Shown: positions 51,873 to 60,494, counted from the stretch's first letter. The stretch is DNA of 64,000 nt from Arthrobacter sp. EM1 (GCF_029964055.1 NZ_CP124836.1:2542001-2606000); one strand, 5' to 3'. A program made the numbers and translations. The notes: generated by a model from the sequence alone, not told the origin.

Positions 51873-53025
51873 CTTCGATGGCCTGCACGAGGTCAGCCAC
51901 AACGTCGGCCGGGTCTTCCAGGCCAATCGAGACCCGCAGCAGGCTGGCATTCGGTTTAGCCTCGGCTGCAACCGGCCGGTGCGTCAGCCCAGCCGGATGC
52001 TGGATCAGGGTGTCGATGCCGCCGAGCGAAACCGCATGCGTAATCATGCCGACCGCACCGGGAATCCGTTCGGCCTGCTCAGCGCTGCCCACCTCGAACG
52101 CGATCAGCGAGCCCGGGCCCGCCATCTGGCTGCCGATCAGCCCCTGCGGATCGCACTCGGGCAGCCCAGGGTAGAAGACACGCCGAACGAGCCCGTGCCC
52201 GGCCAGGGCGACCGCAACCTTCTGCGCACTGGCTTGCTGAGCGCGCACCCGGACCGGGAGCGTGGCGAGGCCGCGGTGGAGCAGGTAGGCCGGCCACGGT
52301 GTGAGAATGCCGCCGGTGACGGCCCGGATCTGGCGCAGCCGCGTGCTCCATTCGGGAGCGGCAGCCACCACACCGCCCATCGCATCGCCATGTCCGCCGA
52401 GGAACTTGGTGGCGCTGTGCAGGACCATATCGGCACCAAGGTCGAAGGGCTGCTGAAGGATGGGGCTCGCGAAAGTGTTGTCAACCAGAAGCGGGACGCC
52501 GTCCGCCGCTGCGGCCACCCGGGCAATATCGACGAGTTCCAGGCTCGGGTTAGCCGGCGTCTCAAGGATCACCAGTCCGGTATCGGGCCGGAGCGCGGCG
52601 TGCACACCGTCCGGGGTGGCGAATGTAACGTCGTTGCCAAGCACCCCCGATGCCAGCAGATAGTCGCTCCCGCCGTACAGCGGCCGCACCGCGACCACAT
52701 GCTTCTTTCCGGTCGCGACGACCGCTAGCAATACAGCACTAAGCGCGGCCATACCGGTGGCAAATGCGACCGCCTCCGGTGTCTTTTCGAGGACGGCGAC
52801 GCCTTCTTCGAACCGCGCAACGGTCGGATTCCAGAGCCGCTGGTAGACGGTGCTCTGCCCTTCCAAATGAGCGCCGCCGGTGGCCATGTGTTCATAGGCG
52901 AGGCCCCCGTCGTGCACGGACGGAAGCGGCGCGGTGGTGGAAAGATCGATCGGCACAGCGTGAACGCCCAGTTCCGTGAGGCCGTTCCGGCCGGCGTGGA
53001 CTGCCAGCGAGTCTTGAGAAAGCAC
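51862..53025 (-). CDS. Cystathionine/methionine gamma-lyase type PLP enzyme
   Basis: 387 residues of the Cys/Met-metabolism PLP family. Features are YQRLWNPTVARFEEGVAVLE, FATGMAALSAVLL, the cofactor lysine in LHSATKFLGGHGD, and SLGGIDTLIQHPAG. It cleaves or exchanges the gamma substituent of sulfur amino acids; cystathionine synthase/lyase or methionine lyase cannot be separated by eye. GTG 53025 has AAGGAG upstream. Divergent from an Lrp-type regulator. Confidence 0.87.
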   Translation of the reverse strand: MLSQDSLAVHAGRNGLTELGVHAVPIDLSTTAPLPSVHDGGLAYEHMATGGAHLEGQSTVYQRLWNPTVARFEEGVAVLEKTPEAVAFATGMAALSAVLLAVVATGKKHVVAVRPLYGGSDYLLASGVLGNDVTFATPDGVHAALRPDTGLVILETPANPSLELVDIARVAAAADGVPLLVDNTFASPILQQPFDLGADMVLHSATKFLGGHGDAMGGVVAAAPEWSTRLRQIRAVTGGILTPWPAYLLHRGLATLPVRVRAQQASAQKVAVALAGHGLVRRVFYPGLPECDPQGLIGSQMAGPGSLIAFEVGSAEQAERIPGAVGMITHAVSLGGIDTLIQHPAGLTHRPVAAEAKPNASLLRVSIGLEDPADVVADLVQAIEATR

Positions 53026-53037
53026 CGTTGCTCCTTA

Positions 53038-53047
53038 TGAATATTCA
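53038..53047. promoter_or_regulatory. Palindrome, possible Lrp operator
   Basis: TGAATATTCA, with a further TTGAAT at 53051-53056. It lies just before the gamma-lyase ribosome-binding site and about 40 bp from the regulator's -10 hexamer. Confidence 0.45.
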
Positions 53048-53089
53048 CCATTGAATACCAGAAGTATCCGGCAATAATTCGGAGTTTTG

Positions 53090-53095
53090 TAGGGT
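53090..53095 (+). promoter_or_regulatory. -10 hexamer of the first lrp-type gene
   Basis: TAGGGT, then cggcga, then ATG at 53102. It supports a leaderless start at 53102, in competition with GTG 53159. Confidence 0.5.
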
Positions 53096-53101
53096 CGGCG
53101 A

Positions 53102-53665
53102 ATGGAAGTGCCGGAATCAGCCGCTTATGATGAACTGACAACACACCAAGGAGGACCCGTGGGCAGCAGTGCGAAGAATCTTCGGCCCGGAGCCAGCTCC
53201 GGCGAGCCGTTGGACGCCATCGACGAGCGCTTGCTCGCGGCCCTCGTGGCCGACGCCAGGATCTCCAACAAGCAGCTCGCCGAACTGGTCGGCATCGCTC
53301 CGTCCACGGCCCTGATGCGCACCAGGGCGCTAACCGAACGCGGCATCATCGAAGGCTTCGAGGCGAAGCTAAGCCTGTCCGCGATCGGCCGTTCCGTGCA
53401 GGCCCTCATTGCCGTCAGGCTCCGGGCCCACGACCGCGAGCAGATCGACCGCTTTACCGCCCGGGTCCCGAAGCTCCCTGCAGTCCTGTCCACGTTCCAC
53501 ACCTCGGGTTCGGTCGATTACCTGCTGCATATCGCAGTCGCCACCACTGAAGATCTGCGGGACTGGGTGCTGGACAACCTGGCCACCGACCCGGTCGTGG
53601 GCCACACCGAAACCACCCTCGTGTTCGACCACATCCAGGGAAACCTGGGCCCGCTGCCGGATTAG
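53102..53665 (+). CDS. Lrp/AsnC family regulator next to the gamma-lyase gene
   Basis: 187 residues from ATG 53102, or 168 from GTG 53159. Helix-turn-helix: LLAALVADARISNKQLAELV followed by GIAPSTALMRTRAL; then the RAM (ligand) domain ending HTETTLVFDHIQ. Two start signals exist: TAGGGT 6 nt before 53102, and AAGGAGG just before GTG 53159. Family N-termini favour the shorter form. It probably controls the divergent gamma-lyase in response to a sulfur or branched amino acid. Confidence 0.87.
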   Translation: MEVPESAAYDELTTHQGGPVGSSAKNLRPGASSGEPLDAIDERLLAALVADARISNKQLAELVGIAPSTALMRTRALTERGIIEGFEAKLSLSAIGRSVQALIAVRLRAHDREQIDRFTARVPKLPAVLSTFHTSGSVDYLLHIAVATTEDLRDWVLDNLATDPVVGHTETTLVFDHIQGNLGPLPD

Positions 53666-53719
53666 GACTACCGTCCGCCGCCGTCCGGTGCGGCTCTCAG
53701 GTCAGGCCCGGCGATCACG

Positions 53720-54964
53720 TCAGGCCGGGCGCAACGCCCCGCGCAGCGTGATCAGAGCAAGGACACCCGCTGCGATGGCGCAGAGCACAACGAAGCCCGT
53801 GACCGCAGTCTGCAGGCCAACGACCCCGGCTGCCAGCCCAAGCCCGATGACGGGAAACGCGCTGCCCAGGTAGGTAATGACGTAAACGGTGCTGATGATC
53901 TGTGCGTGGCGGGATGCCTCGACCCTTCCGGCAACATCATTGAATACTGTCCGGAAGGAGACTCCCTGTCCGATTCCGGCGGCCACGCTTGCGGTGATCA
54001 GCAGCCACGGGCTGCTCCACGCGGCAGCCGCGGCGATCAGCAGCACCGACACGGCCAGCACGCCCAGCCCGGCCGGCACCACAAAACGGCCCCGGACGGC
54101 GAGGAGTTGGCTGAGCGCGGAGGACCCGAGCGTCAGTCCCGCCAGCAGCCCGATCAGCGGCCGCGAATCGGCGTGCACAATCTGGGCGAAATAGCCAGGC
54201 GCCAAGGAGAGACAGAAGCCGAAGACGGTGAAACTGAGAAAGCCCACCGAGGACGCCAGCCAAAATGCCCCGCGCGCCTCGCTGGAGACCGATGGCCGGC
54301 GCGGCGCCAGCACCCGCAACGGCTGCGGACCCGCGATCGAGGTGATGGCCGGACGGGCCTTCAGCAGGTACAGCGGGACCAGCAGCCCTGCAAGTAGCAG
54401 CGAATGCAGGTAGTACGGAGTCGAGGTGGGCCCCGGCAGCATCGAAAGCACTCCCCCGATGGCGGGACCGGCCGCCACGCCGCCCGCCGACGCCAGCAAG
54501 GTGAACCTCGACGCCCACTCGGGACGGCTGGGCAGCAGCTCGCGCAGCGCCGCCGAACTGGCGCCGGTGGCGAGCGCCACAGCAATGCCCTGCAGCGCCC
54601 GGCCGGCACACAGCGCGAACATGCTGTCCGCCGTTGCAAACACCGAACCTCCCGCAAGGCCCACCAGCACCGAAAGCATCAGCGCTGCCCGCCGGCCGAT
54701 GTGGTCGGACCAGTGGCCTGCCAGGATCAGGGTGGCCACCAGCGCCAGTACATAGGCGGAAAACGCCACAGTGATATCCAGGGCGGTGATGCCAAGCTTG
54801 GCCTGCAGCAGCGGGTAGATCGGGGTCGCTAGATTCGCGCCGACAAGCAGCGTGAAGATCACGGCGCCGGCCATCACCAGCCGGGCCGTAGTGGAGGCGT
54901 CCCAGCCCCAGCGTTCTGCCGTGGCGGGGCGCATGCGAAGCTCGCTGAAGACCGTCATATCCAT
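53720..54964 (-). CDS. MFS transporter
   Basis: 414 residues, 12 helices. Motif A reads LAGHWSDHIGRRAALMLS. Alternative start ATG 54958 has AAGGG upstream. Similar to small-molecule exporters; substrate unknown. Divergent from the second Lrp-type regulator with TTGAT/ATCAA half-sites between them, so it is likely under that regulator. Convergent with the first Lrp gene, with 54 nt between the stops. Confidence 0.85.
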   Translation of the reverse strand: MDMTVFSELRMRPATAERWGWDASTTARLVMAGAVIFTLLVGANLATPIYPLLQAKLGITALDITVAFSAYVLALVATLILAGHWSDHIGRRAALMLSVLVGLAGGSVFATADSMFALCAGRALQGIAVALATGASSAALRELLPSRPEWASRFTLLASAGGVAAGPAIGGVLSMLPGPTSTPYYLHSLLLAGLLVPLYLLKARPAITSIAGPQPLRVLAPRRPSVSSEARGAFWLASSVGFLSFTVFGFCLSLAPGYFAQIVHADSRPLIGLLAGLTLGSSALSQLLAVRGRFVVPAGLGVLAVSVLLIAAAAAWSSPWLLITASVAAGIGQGVSFRTVFNDVAGRVEASRHAQIISTVYVITYLGSAFPVIGLGLAAGVVGLQTAVTGFVVLCAIAAGVLALITLRGALRPA

Positions 54965-55026
54965 GCCCTTGCGTAAAACCGGACCGCGTATTCCCTGTGA
55001 TGGGGGAACGGCCAGCCCGTGATGAT

Positions 55027-55090
55027 TTGATACATCAAGAATGGGGCATTGCTGATCGAGTCAGCCTATTTTTATGCCAAAATTGATCAA
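55027..55090. promoter_or_regulatory. TTGAT/ATCAA operator half-sites
   Basis: TTGAT-AC-ATCAA (55027-55038) and TTGATCAA (55083-55090), with GCTGA-N5-TCAGC (55051-55065) between. They lie in the control region of the MFS and Lrp pair. Confidence 0.5.
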
Positions 55091-55114
55091 AACAGTCAAG
55101 CTGCTACCGTCAAA

Positions 55115-55645
55115 ATGAACCGGAGTGATGATTTGAACAGCCTGGACCCCACCGACCTGAAAATCCTGCTGGCGCTGATCCGGGATCCGCGGGTACAGAT
55201 TGGCGAGCTTAGTGAAACGTTGGGCATCGCGCGCAACACCGCCCAGTCCCGGGTAAGGCGCATGCAGCGTTCCGGTTTGCTGCACGACGGCGGCCGCGAA
55301 ATCGACCTGGAGGCTGTGGGCTACGACGTCGTCGCATTCGTCACCATTGAGGTGAACCACCGGGAACTCGACGGTGTGGTGGGCGCACTGCGCCTGATTG
55401 CACAGGTCCTGGAAGTGCACGAGATCTCCGGACGCGGCGATGTCTGGTGCCGCGTTGTGGCCACCGACACCCACAACCTCCAGGTTGCCCTTCGCTCCAT
55501 CCTTCGGGTCAAAGGCGTCATCCGGACCGAGACAGTCCTGGCCCTGCATACCCATATCCCCTACCGGACCGAGCCGCTGATTAGCCGGCTGGCCTTGGGC
55601 GGCGCGGCGGCTCCAGCAGCCCCGCGGGCGCAGAAGCCGGGATAA
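55115..55645 (+). CDS. Lrp/AsnC family regulator next to the MFS gene
   Basis: 176 residues from ATG 55115 (MNRSDDLNSLDPTDLKIL). Helix-turn-helix: LALIRDPRVQIGELSETLGI followed by ARNTAQSRVRRM; then a RAM domain (VEVHEISGRGDVWCRV-like) ending HTHIPYRTEP. The TTG at 55049 would extend it into the operator region and is rejected. Likely controls the divergent exporter and itself. Its last codons contain the promoter of corA. Confidence 0.87.
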   Translation: MNRSDDLNSLDPTDLKILLALIRDPRVQIGELSETLGIARNTAQSRVRRMQRSGLLHDGGREIDLEAVGYDVVAFVTIEVNHRELDGVVGALRLIAQVLEVHEISGRGDVWCRVVATDTHNLQVALRSILRVKGVIRTETVLALHTHIPYRTEPLISRLALGGAAAPAAPRAQKPG

Positions 55646-55646
55646 T
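55641..55646 (+). promoter_or_regulatory. -10 hexamer of corA
   Basis: GATAAT, then ggtccc, then GTG at 55653. Five of six bases match TATAAT. It overlaps the stop codon of the lrp-type gene. Confidence 0.55.
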
Positions 55647-55652
55647 GGTCCC

Positions 55653-56648
55653 GTGACTATCATCGATAACGCCGTCTACGTTGACGGCGTCCGCAGCGTC
55701 GAGCCGCAGAGCCTCGAACAGACTTTTGACATCCTGAACCGGCAGGGCGGCATGGCGTGGGTTGGCCTCTACCGGCCGACCGAAGACGAAATGGCCGCTG
55801 TCGCCGCGGAGTTTGGACTGCATCCGCTCGCCGTAGAGGATGCAATTTCCGCCCATCAGCGACCCAAACTGGAACGTTACGATGACAACCTCTTCACTGT
55901 GCTGCGGCCCGCACGGTATCTGGACGAGACTGAAACAGTGGAGTTCGGCGAACTCCACGTATTCACTGGCAGGAACTTTGTGGTCACCATCCGGCACGCC
56001 GAGAGCGGCGGGGTGGCGCAGGTGCGGCGACAGTTGGAACAGCGTCCAGAGCTCCTCAGCCACGGCCCGGAGGCTGTCCTCTACGCCCTGATGGACCAGG
56101 TAGTGGACGATTACGTTCCCGTCGTGGCGGGACTGGAAAATGATATCGACGAGATCGAAGACCAGCTGTTCAGCGGCGATTCCACTGTTTCACGGCGGAT
56201 CTACGAACTGGCCCGGGAAGTCATCCAGTTCCAGCGGGCCATCCACCCGCTGCCGGCGATGATGCAGCTGCTGCGGCGGGGATTCGAAAAATACGGCGTG
56301 GACATCGATCTCCAACACAAGCTCCGCGACGTCGAAGACCACGTGGAGCGGCTGATTTCCCGCGCTGATTCCTTTCGCGACCTGCTGCAGAACGCACTCA
56401 CCCTCGATGGCACGCTGACCGCCAACCGGCAAAACGAGGCCAGCGCCGAGCAGAACGAGCAGGTAAAGAAAATTTCGTCGTGGGCGGCAATTTTCTTCGC
56501 CCCGTCATTTGTCGCGGGCGTCTACGGGATGAACTTCGTCCGGATGCCCGAACTGCAGTGGGCCTACGGCTACCCAATGGCCATCGGGCTGATGGCCGGA
56601 ACCGCAGCGCTGATGTACACGATCTTCAAACGGAAGGACTGGCTGTAG
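55653..56648 (+). CDS. corA: Magnesium/cobalt transporter CorA
   Basis: 331 residues. A large N-terminal cytoplasmic funnel, then two C-terminal helices with the pore signature YGMNF (Gly-Met-Asn at 292-294) and the basic end FKRKDWL. The region LQNALTLDGTLTANRQNEASAEQNEQVKKIS is the usual stalk (about 28 residues, before helix 1). It forms a homopentameric divalent-cation channel. GTG 55653 is leaderless by the GATAAT hexamer 6 nt upstream. Confidence 0.93.
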   Translation: MTIIDNAVYVDGVRSVEPQSLEQTFDILNRQGGMAWVGLYRPTEDEMAAVAAEFGLHPLAVEDAISAHQRPKLERYDDNLFTVLRPARYLDETETVEFGELHVFTGRNFVVTIRHAESGGVAQVRRQLEQRPELLSHGPEAVLYALMDQVVDDYVPVVAGLENDIDEIEDQLFSGDSTVSRRIYELAREVIQFQRAIHPLPAMMQLLRRGFEKYGVDIDLQHKLRDVEDHVERLISRADSFRDLLQNALTLDGTLTANRQNEASAEQNEQVKKISSWAAIFFAPSFVAGVYGMNFVRMPELQWAYGYPMAIGLMAGTAALMYTIFKRKDWL

Positions 56649-56674
56649 CCGACCCCGCCCGGCAGGTCCGCGTG

Positions 56675-56680
56675 TAGTCT
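56675..56680 (+). promoter_or_regulatory. -10 hexamer of the ABC1-kinase gene (leaderless)
   Basis: TAGTCT, then ggcgtc, then ATG at 56687. Confidence 0.6.
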
Positions 56681-56686
56681 GGCGTC

Positions 56687-58393
56687 ATGAGCGCGCGGCG
56701 GGACCGGTTCCGGGACATCGTGGAGATCCTGACCAAGCACGGGCTGGGCTTCGCGCTGGCACACTTCGGGCTGGACAGGTTCCGGCCCGCCGGCGGGAAC
56801 GCGGGACAGGATCACCATCGGCCACCCCGGGAAGCGACCCTGCCGGTGCGCGTCCGGCTCGCCTTGGAAGACCTCGGGGCCGTGTACATCAAGTTCGGCC
56901 AGATCATCTCAACGCGAACGGACCTACTGCCTCCGGAGTACGCCACCGAACTGGCCAAACTCCAGGACGCATCCCCGCCCGTTGCTGCTGGGCAGGTCCG
57001 TGCGGTGATCGCCGAGGAACTCGGCAGCGCGGCGGACTGGCTGCTCGAATCGCTGGAGGACAATCCGCTCGCCACCGGTTCCATCGGCCAGGTCCACTGC
57101 GCCCGGATCGCGCCGGACCCGGCAGACCTTGCGAAAACTGTCCCGGGTGACACTGCCGGTGGCGGCCGGAATCTCGACGTTGTGGTCAAGGTCCGCCGGC
57201 CCGGCGTTGTGGACCAGATCAATGAGGATCTGGAGCTCGTGGCCGAGCTCGCCAAACGGGCCGAGCGGGCGTCCACGAGGGCAGCCGGACTCCATCTGGC
57301 TGCCCTCGTCGACGAGTTCTCCCAGACCCTGCGCGCAGAACTGGACTACCTGCAGGAAGCCAGGAACGCTGAGCACTTCGCCGCAAATTTCGCCGCCGAC
57401 AACCGGGTCCATATTCCCAAGGTCTTCTGGGACACGACCACATCCCGGATCCTCACGCTGGAGCGTATCCGCGGCATCAAAGTCAACGACGCCGCCGCGT
57501 TGCAGGCTGCGGGAATCAACACCGGCATGCTCGCCCACGAGGCGTGCAGCATCTTGCTGAAGATGGTTTTCGAGGACGGCTTCTTCCACGCCGACCCGCA
57601 TCCCGGGAACTTCTTTGTGGAACCGGACGGGCGCCTGGGCATCATTGACTTCGGCATGGTAGGCCGAATCAGCGACGGCACCCGCGAACACCTGGTCCGG
57701 ATGCTCCTGGCCGTCGTGGAACAGGACGCCGCCCGGCTGACCACGGCCCTGGTCCGCCTGTGTGCGGCTCAGGCAAACGATGGCTTGGCCGAACTGCAAG
57801 CGGACCTGGGCCGGCTTGTGGACCGTTACGCCGGCCGGCCGCTGGCCGAGATTGCGATCGTGGCAGTCCTTTCGGAGCTGGCGGGCCTGTTGCGCAAATA
57901 CCGGCTGCGGTTGCCGCGGGAGATGGCCCTGCTGCTGAAGATGCTGGTCATGGCGGACGGGCTGGGCAAACAGCTGGACCCCCGATTCGAGCTGACCACC
58001 CAGCTGGGCCCTTACACGCAGAAGATTATCCTCGGCTCGCTGTCACCGGAAGCCCTCACGGAGCGACTGGCGAAGCTCGGCCGGGAGGCCCTGCGCTTCG
58101 GGGCAGATGCGCCGGAAATCCTGCGCCGAATGGTCGAGGTCCTCGAGCGCGGTGGCATCGACATTCATTTCCGCGCCGATGAACTGGACCGGCTCATGGA
58201 CAAGGCGGAGAAAACCGGGAACCGGATTGTCGCCGGGCTTATCACCGCAGCCCTGATCAACGCCGTCGGGGAGCTGGTGTCAGTCCAGCCGGACCGCTGG
58301 CGGAACTGGCCGAAAACACTCTTCGCCGCCGGTATCGGCGGCGTCGGCGCGCTGGGCGCCTACCTCGCCGTAACCGCCCGGCACCGGAAATAG
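56687..58393 (+). CDS. ABC1/UbiB (AarF) family atypical kinase
   Basis: 568 residues. The family KxGQ motif is YIKFGQIISTRTDLLP, with the alanine-rich loop NPLATGSIGQVH, catalytic FHADPHPGN and metal-binding IDFGMVG. Two C-terminal hydrophobic helices (about 500-520 and 535-560) suggest membrane association. UbiB relatives support quinone synthesis or handling; here menaquinone would be the likely quinone, an inference. It follows corA by 38 nt but has its own promoter. Confidence 0.9.
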   Translation: MSARRDRFRDIVEILTKHGLGFALAHFGLDRFRPAGGNAGQDHHRPPREATLPVRVRLALEDLGAVYIKFGQIISTRTDLLPPEYATELAKLQDASPPVAAGQVRAVIAEELGSAADWLLESLEDNPLATGSIGQVHCARIAPDPADLAKTVPGDTAGGGRNLDVVVKVRRPGVVDQINEDLELVAELAKRAERASTRAAGLHLAALVDEFSQTLRAELDYLQEARNAEHFAANFAADNRVHIPKVFWDTTTSRILTLERIRGIKVNDAAALQAAGINTGMLAHEACSILLKMVFEDGFFHADPHPGNFFVEPDGRLGIIDFGMVGRISDGTREHLVRMLLAVVEQDAARLTTALVRLCAAQANDGLAELQADLGRLVDRYAGRPLAEIAIVAVLSELAGLLRKYRLRLPREMALLLKMLVMADGLGKQLDPRFELTTQLGPYTQKIILGSLSPEALTERLAKLGREALRFGADAPEILRRMVEVLERGGIDIHFRADELDRLMDKAEKTGNRIVAGLITAALINAVGELVSVQPDRWRNWPKTLFAAGIGGVGALGAYLAVTARHRK

Positions 58394-58400
58394 CGGCCCC

Positions 58401-58448
58401 GCCGGAGTCGCCGTCAGCGGCGTCGCCGGAGTCACCGTCAGCGGCGTC
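58401..58448. repeat. 24-bp tandem repeat, two copies
   Basis: 58401-58424 and 58425-58448 differ at one base. The second copy covers the stop codon of the minus-strand gene 58438-58752, between two convergent genes. Confidence 0.8.
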
Positions 58449-58752
58449 GCCGTGCCTGTGCGAGCAGCCGGCTGAATGCCAGGATGAACACGGCCTCGAT
58501 GAGCACCATCAGCCCGAGCAGGAGCCACTGGCCTTGGCTGCTGAAGGCGACGGCGCCAACCACCACCAGGATGGTGCCGAGCGTCAAGGCATAAACGGCG
58601 AAGCCGACGGCCACTTTCGCACTGCGCACGCCCGTGCGGAAACCGAACCCGACGGGTTCACCGCCGGGGTAGCCGCGCACCCGGTCGGGCTGCGCCGGAG
58701 TGAGCTTGTCGAACTCATCCCACGGGTCCCGGTCCGGATCTTGCGTAGCCAT
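58438..58752 (-). CDS. Small membrane protein, function unknown
   Basis: 104 residues from ATG 58752 (MATQDPDRDPWDEFDKLTPA). An acidic soluble N-terminus of about 45 residues precedes two helices (about 47-67 and 72-92) and a basic end (LAQARRRR). GATAAT and 6 nt precede the ATG, pointing to a leaderless start. The in-frame codon at 58779 is rejected. Family not recognised. Confidence 0.65.
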   Translation of the reverse strand: MATQDPDRDPWDEFDKLTPAQPDRVRGYPGGEPVGFGFRTGVRSAKVAVGFAVYALTLGTILVVVGAVAFSSQGQWLLLGLMVLIEAVFILAFSRLLAQARRRR

Positions 58753-58758
58753 GGTTCG

Positions 58759-58764
58759 ATTATC
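58759..58764 (-). promoter_or_regulatory. -10 hexamer of the 58438-58752 gene
   Basis: Minus-strand GATAAT, then cgaacc, then ATG at 58752. Same hexamer as corA. Confidence 0.55.
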
Positions 58765-58838
58765 CCGCTTCAGGGCCACCAGCGCAGTCCCGGGGCGTTT
58801 AAACCGCCGGCAAGGTGGATGCCCCGGTGGACGAACAC

Positions 58839-60431
58839 CTAGGCGACACGGACATCGATTTCACCGGGGGCTGCGCCGTCGGCGCCGAACACCACGTGGC
58901 GGTTGGCGATTTTCTCGCTGAAGAAACGGTCGTGGCTGACCACCACCACGGCACCGGGAAAGTGCATCAGCGCGCGTTCCATGACCTGGGTGCTGGACAT
59001 GTCCAGATGGTTGGTCGGCTCATCCAGCAGCAGGACCGAGGCGCCGGAGAGGAGGCACTGCGCCATGGCGACGCGCGCCTTCTGCCCGCCGGACAGGTTC
59101 CCGATCTTCTGCTTGAGGTCGGCCTCGGAGAACTGGAACATCGCCAGGAACCGGTTAACGGACTTCTTCGTGGCGCTAAAGGCCAGGCTGTCAGGCAGCG
59201 CATTGACCGCGTGCGACACCGTATCGGCGTCGTCGAGGTCCTCAAGCATCTGGTTGTAGGAGACAAAACCCGGCCCCTTGGCCCAGGCCACCGCACCGGA
59301 ATCGGCTTGCTCTTCGCCGGTCAGCACCTTCAGCAGCGTGGACTTGCCAGTGCCGTTGGAGCCAAGGATCACAATCCGGTTCCCCCGCCGGATCTCGAAG
59401 CTCAAATTCTCGAACAGCAGCTTGTCCCCATAGGCCTTGCCCAGCCCCTCCACCCGGCAGAGGACGTCCTTGACGTGCAGGCCGCCGTAGATCTCCGTGA
59501 CGATCTGGTCGACGGGACGCGGTGTGCGGGACTTCTTAATCTTGGCCAACTGGTTCCCCAGCCCGCGGCCGGCCGCTTTGGCGGCTTCGCGCCGGTCGGC
59601 AATCCCCTCGGCTTCAAAGGCCAGCAGTTCAGATTCGTGCACAAACTGCTGCTCGAGGGTTTTGAGTCGAAACTGTTTTTGCACCACGTATTCGCCGAAG
59701 TTGCCCGGGTATTCGTGCAGGTGGAAGTTCTCAACCTCGATGATCCGCGTGACCACGGCGTCCAGGAATTTCCGGTCGTGCGAGACGATGATTGCGGCGC
59801 CCTTGAAGTCCCGGAACCAGCTTTCGAGCCACTCGACACCGGCGACGTCCAGGAAGTTGGTGGGCTCATCGAGCAGGAGCACGTCGGGGCCTTCGAGCAG
59901 GATCTTGGCCAGCGCCGCACGGTTGCGCCAGCCTCCGGAGAGTTCGTCGATCGCGCAGCGGCGGTGGGCCTCGTCAAAGCCCAGGGTGGTCAGAACGGTA
60001 TCGATGCGCCGCGGGTAGTCCCAGCCGTTGAGCCGTTCCATGTCCTCGAAGAGCTCAGCCTGCCTGCTGATCAGCCGGTCCAGTTCGCTCTCGGCGGGAC
60101 CATCGGCGATGGCGGAATCGATGGCGGCCAGTTCCGCCTCGACCGTCTTGATGTCGGAAAACAGCGCATCGAGTACTTCCAGGATGGTCGCTTCACCGTT
60201 GAGTTCCGAGAACTGGGAGAAGTAGCCCACTTTGGTATCCAGCTCCAGGGCGACGGTGCCCGTGTCAGGTGTGACCTGGTCGAGGATGAGCTTGAGGATG
60301 GTGGTCTTGCCGGAGCCGTTCTTCCCGATCAGGCCCACCCGGTCCCCGGCTTCAAGGCGGAAGAACACCTCGCGAAGGATCTGGGTGTTCTCGAAGCGCA
60401 CACTGACATCTTGCAGCCGGATCAGGCTCAT
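58839..60431 (-). CDS. ABC-F family ATPase
   Basis: 530 residues from ATG 60431 (MSLIRLQDVSVRF). Two ATPase halves with Walker A GKNGSGKTT and GSNGTGKST, signatures LSGGWRNRA and LSGGQKARV, and LLLDEPTNFLD / LLLDEPTNHLD, joined by a helical linker with HESELLAFEAEGIADRREAAK. No membrane segment. ABC-F proteins act on the ribosome, some giving antibiotic resistance; the subfamily cannot be set by eye. Only AAGAAAG precedes the start. Confidence 0.92.
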   Translation of the reverse strand: MSLIRLQDVSVRFENTQILREVFFRLEAGDRVGLIGKNGSGKTTILKLILDQVTPDTGTVALELDTKVGYFSQFSELNGEATILEVLDALFSDIKTVEAELAAIDSAIADGPAESELDRLISRQAELFEDMERLNGWDYPRRIDTVLTTLGFDEAHRRCAIDELSGGWRNRAALAKILLEGPDVLLLDEPTNFLDVAGVEWLESWFRDFKGAAIIVSHDRKFLDAVVTRIIEVENFHLHEYPGNFGEYVVQKQFRLKTLEQQFVHESELLAFEAEGIADRREAAKAAGRGLGNQLAKIKKSRTPRPVDQIVTEIYGGLHVKDVLCRVEGLGKAYGDKLLFENLSFEIRRGNRIVILGSNGTGKSTLLKVLTGEEQADSGAVAWAKGPGFVSYNQMLEDLDDADTVSHAVNALPDSLAFSATKKSVNRFLAMFQFSEADLKQKIGNLSGGQKARVAMAQCLLSGASVLLLDEPTNHLDMSSTQVMERALMHFPGAVVVVSHDRFFSEKIANRHVVFGADGAAPGEIDVRVA

Positions 60432-60494
60432 GGGTTGTTTTCTTTCTTGGTGATGGGTTCGGAACAGCAATTGTGCGTCTGGCGCGGCGCAGCA

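Noticed and set aside
58994..59006. Another functional GGACATGTCC repeat
   Set aside because: It lies inside the conserved coding sequence of the ABC-F gene and is isolated, so chance is the simpler explanation.
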